Positions 6,992 through 10,549 of a stretch of DNA of 10,549 nucleotides are shown here, in pieces. The stretch comes from Acetobacteraceae bacterium (GTDB lineage Bacteria; Pseudomonadota; Alphaproteobacteria; Acetobacterales; Acetobacteraceae): positions 1 through 10,549 of the forward strand of contig DAHUXX010000113.1 in NCBI GenBank assembly GCA_027306955.1. The letters run 5' to 3'. The notes under the pieces are model-generated. The model was given only the letters and a program-made list of their open reading frames with translations, was not told the origin of the DNA and did no database searches. Positions within the stretch are counted from its first letter, which is position 1; each line of letters opens with the position of its first letter. The translations under genes were made by a program, and so were the position numbers.

Positions 6992-7462
6992 TCAAACCTC
7001 GACGTAGCTGGCCTCGTAGCTCACCGGGAAGTTCACGGAGCGGGCGATGAAGCAGTATTCACCGACCTCGTGGTGCAGCGCGTCGGCCCGGGCGAGGTCC
7101 GCTCCGCGCGCGACGCGGATGGCGGGCCGCAGCACCGCGCGCAAGAAGCGCCCTTCGCCACGTGAGCCGGTCTCGCCCATGCCGAGCGGCCTGTCCTCAT
7201 AGCCGCGCACCGCGATTCCGGCGTTGCTTGCGAGGTGCAGGTACCAGAGCATGTGGCAGGCGGCGAGGCTCGCGAGCAGCAGATCTTCCGGGTTCGGCTT
7301 CGCGGGGTCGCCGCCGAGCGCAGGATCATTGGAGCATTCGACGGGCGGCTTGCCCGGGGTCGCGATGCGCCAGGTACGGTCGTAGCTGCGGTAATGCCGC
7401 GTGCCCTCGCCGCGATCCCCGGTCCAGACGATCGCCGCAGTGAAGTCGTGGTGCTTGGCCAT
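6992..7462 (-). CDS. OsmC-family protein (thiol peroxidase type)
   Basis: A 156-residue OsmC/Ohr superfamily protein; well-studied members reduce organic hydroperoxides through a reactive cysteine pair. The characteristic PNPEDLLLASLAACHMLWYLHL (split here at residues 57-69 and 70-77) contains C69, and the later EYCFIARSVNFPVSYEA region contains C137. These two cysteines sit at the positions expected for the redox pair of this subgroup, although activity here is inferred. I start at the ATG at 7460-7462 because AAGGAG lies 6 bases upstream; two upstream in-frame ATGs (7486, 7492) would put the Shine-Dalgarno inside the coding region. It is divergent from the GntR gene and sits 142 bp upstream of the monooxygenase on the same strand, so it may protect against peroxide released when the flavin enzyme runs uncoupled. 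Confidence 0.88.
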   Translation of the reverse strand: MAKHHDFTAAIVWTGDRGEGTRHYRSYDRTWRIATPGKPPVECSNDPALGGDPAKPNPEDLLLASLAACHMLWYLHLASNAGIAVRGYEDRPLGMGETGSRGEGRFLRAVLRPAIRVARGADLARADALHHEVGEYCFIARSVNFPVSYEASYVEV

Positions 7463-7475
7463 CGCCAGCTCCTTA

Positions 7476-7483
7476 TGTATACA
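7476..7483. promoter_or_regulatory. TGTATACA palindrome, probable GntR/FCD operator
   Basis: A perfect 8-bp palindrome in the short osmC/gntR intergenic region, in an AT-rich patch. GntR/FCD regulators commonly bind short palindromes of the TNGTNNNACNA or GTATAC type near their own genes. It lies immediately before the osmC Shine-Dalgarno and just after the predicted osmC transcription start, where a bound repressor would block initiation. Binding by the adjacent regulator is inference. Confidence 0.45.
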
Positions 7484-7491
7484 CATATCCA

Positions 7492-7520
7492 TGCATACGC
7501 CGCGCCACCGCTACCCGCAA
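7492..7520 (-). promoter_or_regulatory. Possible osmC promoter
   Basis: On the minus strand, TTGCGG (7515-7520), a 17-base spacer and TATGCA (7492-7497) form a weak sigma70-like promoter. Initiation would fall near 7485, with the TGTATACA palindrome at or just after it. Each hexamer has only about three good matches, so this is tentative. Confidence 0.3.
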
Positions 7521-7525
7521 CGTCC

Positions 7526-8167
7526 GTGCCCCGCGCAGTGACGCCCCAGGCGATCGCCGCGGCACTGCGCGCGGACCTGATGGCGGGAAGCCTGCGCCCC
7601 GGCGAGGAACTCCCACAGGTGGCGCTCGCCGCGCGTTTCGGTGTCAGCCGCATCCCCGTGCGCGACGCGCTGCGTATCCTCGCCGGCGAGGGCCTGGTGG
7701 AGATCGAGGCCAATCGCGGTGCCCACGCGATCAGCCTCACGCCGGCGGAGATTCGTGAGGTCTATGACCTGCGAATTCTCCTCGAATGCGACGCGCTCCG
7801 CCGCGCGGTACCGTCGCTCACGCCGGCCGTCCTCGCTGATATCGAGCGCATCCGGCGCAAATCGGACCTCGACGCCGCCGGCCCCGACTGGGCCGCGGGC
7901 GACTGGAAATTCCACCGCGCCCTCTATCTCCCCGCCGCGCGCCCGCGGCTGCTCGCCCTTATCGAAGCGCTGCGCCGTACCTGCCGCCTCTTCGTCGCCG
8001 CCCACGCCACCATGCCGGCGAAGCGCCCGCGCTGGCTCGCCGAACACCGCGAGATGGTCGCCCGTCTCCGGCACGGTGAAGCGGAGCAGGCCGTCGATAT
8101 GCTGCGCGACCACCTGGAGGCTGCCGCCACCCACCTCCTGCGCCAGATGCCGGCCCGGCCGCGCTGA
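7526..8167 (+). CDS. GntR-family transcriptional regulator, FCD (FadR/VanR-like) subfamily
   Basis: A DNA-binding regulator of about 213 residues. The N-terminal winged helix spans about residues 8-72: AAALRADLMAGSLRPGEELP, then VALAARFGVSRIPVRDALRI as the helix-turn-helix and GLVEIEANRGAHAI as the wing. The C-terminal FCD all-helical ligand domain retains D126/H130 (GDWKFHRAL), H174 (AEHREM) and H196 (RDHLEA), the usual metal-binding set; its ligand is often an organic acid. The start is uncertain because no Shine-Dalgarno is visible. An ATG at 7475 would give 17 more residues but would lie 12 bp from the osmC start, over the palindrome and in AT-rich codons unlike the rest of the gene. I therefore prefer the GTG at 7526; GTG 7538 is also possible. 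It likely controls osmC and perhaps the monooxygenase. Confidence 0.88.
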   Translation: MPRAVTPQAIAAALRADLMAGSLRPGEELPQVALAARFGVSRIPVRDALRILAGEGLVEIEANRGAHAISLTPAEIREVYDLRILLECDALRRAVPSLTPAVLADIERIRRKSDLDAAGPDWAAGDWKFHRALYLPAARPRLLALIEALRRTCRLFVAAHATMPAKRPRWLAEHREMVARLRHGEAEQAVDMLRDHLEAAATHLLRQMPARPR

Positions 8168-8182
8168 CTCCCAGCGCCTTGA

Positions 8183-8199
8183 ATAGGGTAGGGGGCTAT
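8183..8199 (+). promoter_or_regulatory. DmeR/RcnR-type G-tract operator upstream of dmeR
   Basis: TAG-GGGG-CTA at 8189-8198 is a perfect inverted repeat around a G tract, nested in a wider ATAG...CTAT pair (8183-8186 and 8196-8199). RcnR/FrmR-type repressors are known to bind such GC tracts with AT-rich inverted ends. The stretch TATGCT (8197-8202) could be the -10 box, which would put the transcription start only about 5 bases before the dmeR ATG. No Shine-Dalgarno lies directly before that ATG, so the message may be nearly leaderless. The repressor probably controls its own gene and dmeF from here. Confidence 0.6.
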
Positions 8200-8213
8200 G
8201 CTACGGCGCGCGC

Positions 8214-8492
8214 ATGACCCACACCATCCGCGACAAGGCAAAGCTACTCGCGCGCGTGCGCCGTATCCGCGGGCAGGTCGAGGCCATCGAGCGTGCGCTC
8301 GAGACGGAGGCAGGCTGCGAGCAGGTTATGCACCTCATCGCCGGCATGCGCGGCGCCACCGCCGGCCTGATGGCGGTGGTGGTGGAGGACCACGTCCGCA
8401 CCCACCTCGTCGACTCCCAAAAATTCCCTGATGCGTTGAATGGGGAGGCTGCCGAGCAGCTTCTCGACATCATCCGCACCTATCTGCGCTGA
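8214..8492 (+). CDS. dmeR: DmeR: nickel/cobalt-responsive repressor, RcnR/CsoR-FrmR family
   Basis: A 92-residue all-helical repressor starting MTHTIRDKAKLLARVRRIRG, very close to the known RcnR start. All four residues that bind Ni/Co in RcnR are present at the same positions: H3, C35, H60 and H64. Formaldehyde-sensing FrmR proteins lack the H3 ligand, and copper-sensing CsoR uses a Cys-His-Cys set, so a Ni/Co sensor is the best call. On binding metal, the tetramer releases DNA and lets the efflux gene be expressed. It lies 46 bp after the GntR gene, with its own operator, and 7 bp before dmeF, so the two are almost surely co-transcribed. This matches the dmeRF arrangement known from rhizobia. 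Confidence 0.9.
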   Translation: MTHTIRDKAKLLARVRRIRGQVEAIERALETEAGCEQVMHLIAGMRGATAGLMAVVVEDHVRTHLVDSQKFPDALNGEAAEQLLDIIRTYLR

Positions 8493-8499
8493 GCAAACC

Positions 8500-9519
8500 A
8501 TGAGCGAATCCGACGCCGCCGCCCTGTTTCACTCCCACAGCTTCCTTGGCATCGGCCACGAGCGCAGCGAGCGCCGCACCTGGGCGGTGATCGTGCTGTG
8601 CACCGCGATGATGATCGCCGAGATCGTTGGCGGCCTGCTCTTTGGCTCCATCGCGCTGGTGGCCGACGGCCTGCACATGAGCACCCATGCCGGTGCCCTG
8701 ATGCTCGCGGCCCTCGCCTACACCTATTCACGCCGCCACGCGGACGACCCGCGTTTCACGTTCGGCACCGGCAAGCTCGGCGACCTCGCCGGCTTCACCA
8801 GCGCCATCATCCTCGCGATGATCGCGCTCCTCATCGGCTACGAGGCCGTCTCGCGGATTTTCGTGCCGGTTCCGATCCATTTCAGCGAGGCGATCCCGAT
8901 CGCCGTCCTCGGCCTCGTGGTCAACCTCGCCAGCGCCTGGCTGCTCGGCGGCGGGCACGACCACGGCCACGCCCACGGCCACCATCACCACGACCACCAT
9001 CACGACCACGGGCACGACCACGGGCACGATCATGATCACGACCATGGCCACGCCCACCACCACGCCGCCCACATCGGCCGCGACAACAACATGCGCGCGG
9101 CCGTCGTCCACGTCCTCGCGGACGCCGCCGTCTCCGTCCTCGTCATCCTGGGCCTGGTGCTCGCCCGCGCCTTCGGCTGGCTCTGGATGGACCCGCTCGT
9201 CGGCATCGTGGGCGCCGTGGTGATCGCGAGTTGGTCCTACGGCCTCGTCCGCGACACCGGCGCCATCCTGCTCGACATGAACCCGGACCGCGCCCTCGCG
9301 GCCAGGCTGCGCGGCATCGTCGAGGCGGATGGCGACACCATCGCTGACCTTCACCTCTGGCGCCTCGGCCCCGGCCATCTCGGCGCGATCCTCTGCGTGG
9401 CCACGCGCCATGCCCGCGCGCCCGACCACTACCGTACCCGGCTCGCGGGCATCACCTCGCTGTCGCACCTCACGGTCGAGGTGCACTCGGTCGCGAATCC
9501 AAGCTCCCCAGGCGCCTGA
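8500..9519 (+). CDS. dmeF: DmeF: cation diffusion facilitator, Co(II)/Ni(II) efflux
   Basis: A 339-residue inner-membrane CDF exporter that drives divalent metal out against protons. The start at ATG 8500, seven bases after the dmeR stop, gives the typical DmeF N-terminus with HSHSFLGIGHERSERRTW (11-28). Six membrane helices are visible: about 29-50, 62-78, 97-119, 131-149, 200-222 and 232-250. The metal site is seen in helix 2 as ADGLHMSTH (H59 and H63, an HxxxH variant of the usual HxxxD) and in helix 5 as HVLAD (H204, D208). Between helices 4 and 5 lies a long histidine-rich cytoplasmic loop (residues 153-191), followed by a CDF C-terminal domain with DLHLWRLGPGHLGA. Specificity for Co/Ni over Zn/Cd follows from family resemblance and the adjacent RcnR-type sensor. 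Confidence 0.92.
   Translation: MSESDAAALFHSHSFLGIGHERSERRTWAVIVLCTAMMIAEIVGGLLFGSIALVADGLHMSTHAGALMLAALAYTYSRRHADDPRFTFGTGKLGDLAGFTSAIILAMIALLIGYEAVSRIFVPVPIHFSEAIPIAVLGLVVNLASAWLLGGGHDHGHAHGHHHHDHHHDHGHDHGHDHDHDHGHAHHHAAHIGRDNNMRAAVVHVLADAAVSVLVILGLVLARAFGWLWMDPLVGIVGAVVIASWSYGLVRDTGAILLDMNPDRALAARLRGIVEADGDTIADLHLWRLGPGHLGAILCVATRHARAPDHYRTRLAGITSLSHLTVEVHSVANPSSPGA
8956..9072 (+). repeat. Histidine-rich repeat (His-Asp/Gly/Ala) loop inside dmeF
   Basis: The 39 codons for residues 153-191 encode 23 histidines, alternating with Asp, Gly or Ala (HDHGHAHG, HDHGHDHD and similar). The DNA is a degenerate tandem array of cac-gac and cac-ggc units. Loops like this are known in CDF proteins between helices 4 and 5 and are thought to gather metal near the pore. 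The repeat units make length change by slippage likely between strains. Confidence 0.9.
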
Positions 9520-9522
9520 CCA

Positions 9523-10311
9523 TCACGGCACCAGTCGCGCCGCAAGAAACTGCTGCACCCGCTGCGCGGCATCAGTGGCGGCGGTCCGATCGCCGCCCAG
9601 ACGGTGACCGAGATAGCGATGCATTCGCGCGTTGGTGTCGAATCCATGCAGCGCACCCGGATACATCACCATTGCAAGTGCGTGCCCATGCCGGTCGACG
9701 CTCCGTGTCCAGCGCCGGCAGCGAGCAGGCGGCGTCCAGTCGTCATTCCCCCCGATCAGGATGAGCGTGTCGGTCATGAGCGGCGCCGAGGGCCGTTCGC
9801 ACCCTGGATAGTACGCAATCGCAACGGCGAACGGCGATGTCCCGCCGGTGGGCGCGTCGGCGAGCGCCGCCTCCAGCACGGCCCAACCACCATGCGAGAA
9901 GCCGATCACGCCGATCCGGCTCGAAACGACATCCTTCCGTGTGCGCAGCCACACGGCTGCCCGGAACGCGTCCGCCGCCTGCGCTTCGGGCGGCACGACG
10001 CGCCCCCGGCCGCACACGTTGCGGACCCCGCGCGGGCGGAAACTGTCCACGAGCAACGCCGCGTAACCCCATCCTGCCAAACGCCGCGCCCATACTCGGT
10101 CATGCGGACCGACCCCGTCGCAACCGGGCAGCTCCACCATTGCCGGAAACGGCCCCTTCCCGGACGGAAGATACAATTCCGCAGCCTTGCCGCTCCGCGG
10201 GCCGCCGACAGTGGCCGCTGAGAAGACCGGCTGCGCGGAGATGGGCGAGAACCCAGCGCGCGCACAGCCCAGCAGTGCGAAGAGAATCAGCACGGGGCGG
10301 GCATGGGCCAT
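9523..10311 (-). CDS. Secreted dienelactone hydrolase-family alpha/beta hydrolase
   Basis: A 262-residue alpha/beta hydrolase. A hydrophobic N-terminus (PVLILFALLGCARAG, residues 6-20) looks like a signal peptide; the cysteine at 16 gives a poor lipobox (ALLGC), and cleavage after ARA or ISA is equally possible. The fold follows: ELYLPSGKGPFPAMVELPGC, GWGYAALLVDSFRPRG, the nucleophile motif GFSHGG with S139, the acid in GGNDDWTP (D191, or D190) and the histidine in LHGFD (H222). Classical dienelactone hydrolase uses cysteine as nucleophile, so this serine form is probably an esterase or lactonase. It is convergent with dmeF, with a 3-bp gap. It lies 45 bp downstream of the reductase-like gene on the same strand and may share its message. 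The Shine-Dalgarno is weak. Confidence 0.82.
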   Translation of the reverse strand: MAHARPVLILFALLGCARAGFSPISAQPVFSAATVGGPRSGKAAELYLPSGKGPFPAMVELPGCDGVGPHDRVWARRLAGWGYAALLVDSFRPRGVRNVCGRGRVVPPEAQAADAFRAAVWLRTRKDVVSSRIGVIGFSHGGWAVLEAALADAPTGGTSPFAVAIAYYPGCERPSAPLMTDTLILIGGNDDWTPPARCRRWTRSVDRHGHALAMVMYPGALHGFDTNARMHRYLGHRLGGDRTAATDAAQRVQQFLAARLVP

Positions 10312-10356
10312 GGAAAACCCATGTTATCCTGTAAGAGAAAAGCAAAGAACTCTGCT

Positions 10357-10549
10357 CTACCGCGTTGCCGCCGCCAGCTTCTGCGCCGGTACCGCGGGGT
10401 CGGCCAGCATCGCGGCGTCCACGGGCATCCGCGCCTTGATCAGCGCCTGCGCCGCCCGTATCTCGCGCGCCGCCCCGATGCCCTCCGCGCCGATCACGCA
10501 CCCAATCCCGTCGAGGTGAAACGCGGTGAAACTCGCCGCCCCCATCTCG
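10357..10549 (-). CDS. C-terminal end of a ferredoxin-reductase-type FAD-dependent oxidoreductase (partial)
   Basis: The reading frame is open from the window edge to the stop at 10357-10359, and the start lies outside. The visible tail, about 64 residues, contains ASFTAFHLDG and later AREIRAAQALIKARMPVDAA, then LADPAVPAQKL. This resembles the C-terminal domain (Reductase_C) of rubredoxin/ferredoxin reductases of the rhodocoxin/terpredoxin reductase type, in which the phrase DPxxLADPxVPLK recurs. Such enzymes pass electrons from NAD(P)H to a [2Fe-2S] ferredoxin, usually for a P450 or ring-hydroxylating oxygenase. No ferredoxin or P450 is in view. Assignment rests on a short tail and is moderate. 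Confidence 0.65.
   Translation of the reverse strand, partial: EMGAASFTAFHLDGIGCVIGAEGIGAAREIRAAQALIKARMPVDAAMLADPAVPAQKLAAATR

Noticed and set aside
7235..7525. N-terminal extension of the GntR gene through the osmC region
   Set aside because: It would overlap osmC in antisense, and homology to winged-helix regulators starts only after about 7530.
8956..9072. Possible CRISPR or satellite repeat
   Set aside because: The repetition is codon-level, in frame and encodes the His-rich loop of a CDF pump; no spacers.
8728..9486. A 252-codon minus-strand frame opposite dmeF, with a Val-rich stretch
   Set aside because: The Val-rich run is simply the antisense of the histidine codons in the DmeF loop.

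Overview
The window is a GC-rich chromosomal segment with strongly GC-biased third codon positions and very tight gene packing. The gene content (fused IorA-type oxidoreductase, DppBC plus a fused DppDF-type ATPase, LLM monooxygenase, DmeR/DmeF) points to an alphaproteobacterium, perhaps of the Rhodospirillales/Acetobacteraceae type. This lineage is inferred from gene families and composition; there is no rRNA or other marker here. I see no RNA gene, insertion sequence, phage gene or CRISPR array.

Layout. (1) 1-369, minus: N-terminal part of an indolepyruvate ferredoxin oxidoreductase-type enzyme. (2) 370-550: divergent promoter region. (3) 551-5795, plus: a complete peptide/nickel-class (SBP_bac_5) ABC importer, made of a Tat-exported binding protein, two permeases and one protein carrying both ATPase domains. 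The last three genes overlap by 4 bp each. (4) 5761-6849, minus: a group-C LLM flavin monooxygenase whose 3' end overlaps the transporter 3' end by 35 bp. (5) 6992-7462, minus: an OsmC-family protein. (6) 7526-8167, plus: a GntR/FCD regulator divergent from osmC, with a TGTATACA palindrome between them. (7) 8214-9519, plus: dmeR-dmeF, a nickel/cobalt-sensing repressor and its efflux pump, preceded by a G-tract operator. (8) 9523-10311, minus: a secreted dienelactone hydrolase-like alpha/beta hydrolase. (9) 10357-10549, minus: the C-terminal end of a ferredoxin-reductase-type flavoprotein.

How the genes may work together. The importer, monooxygenase, OsmC protein and GntR regulator look like an uptake-and-oxidation cassette for an unidentified small organic compound. 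The importer would bring in the substrate, the flavin enzyme would oxidise it, OsmC would deal with peroxide by-products, and the GntR protein would sense the substrate or a product. A 10-base word, GATATTTCAA, occurs in both the iorA/binding-protein intergenic region and the monooxygenase promoter, where an AT-rich inverted repeat sits over a good -10 box. This hints at shared control. The dmeRF unit next door is a separate and well-understood metal-efflux module. No component is unprecedented; what may be new is the cassette's substrate and its regulatory sites.
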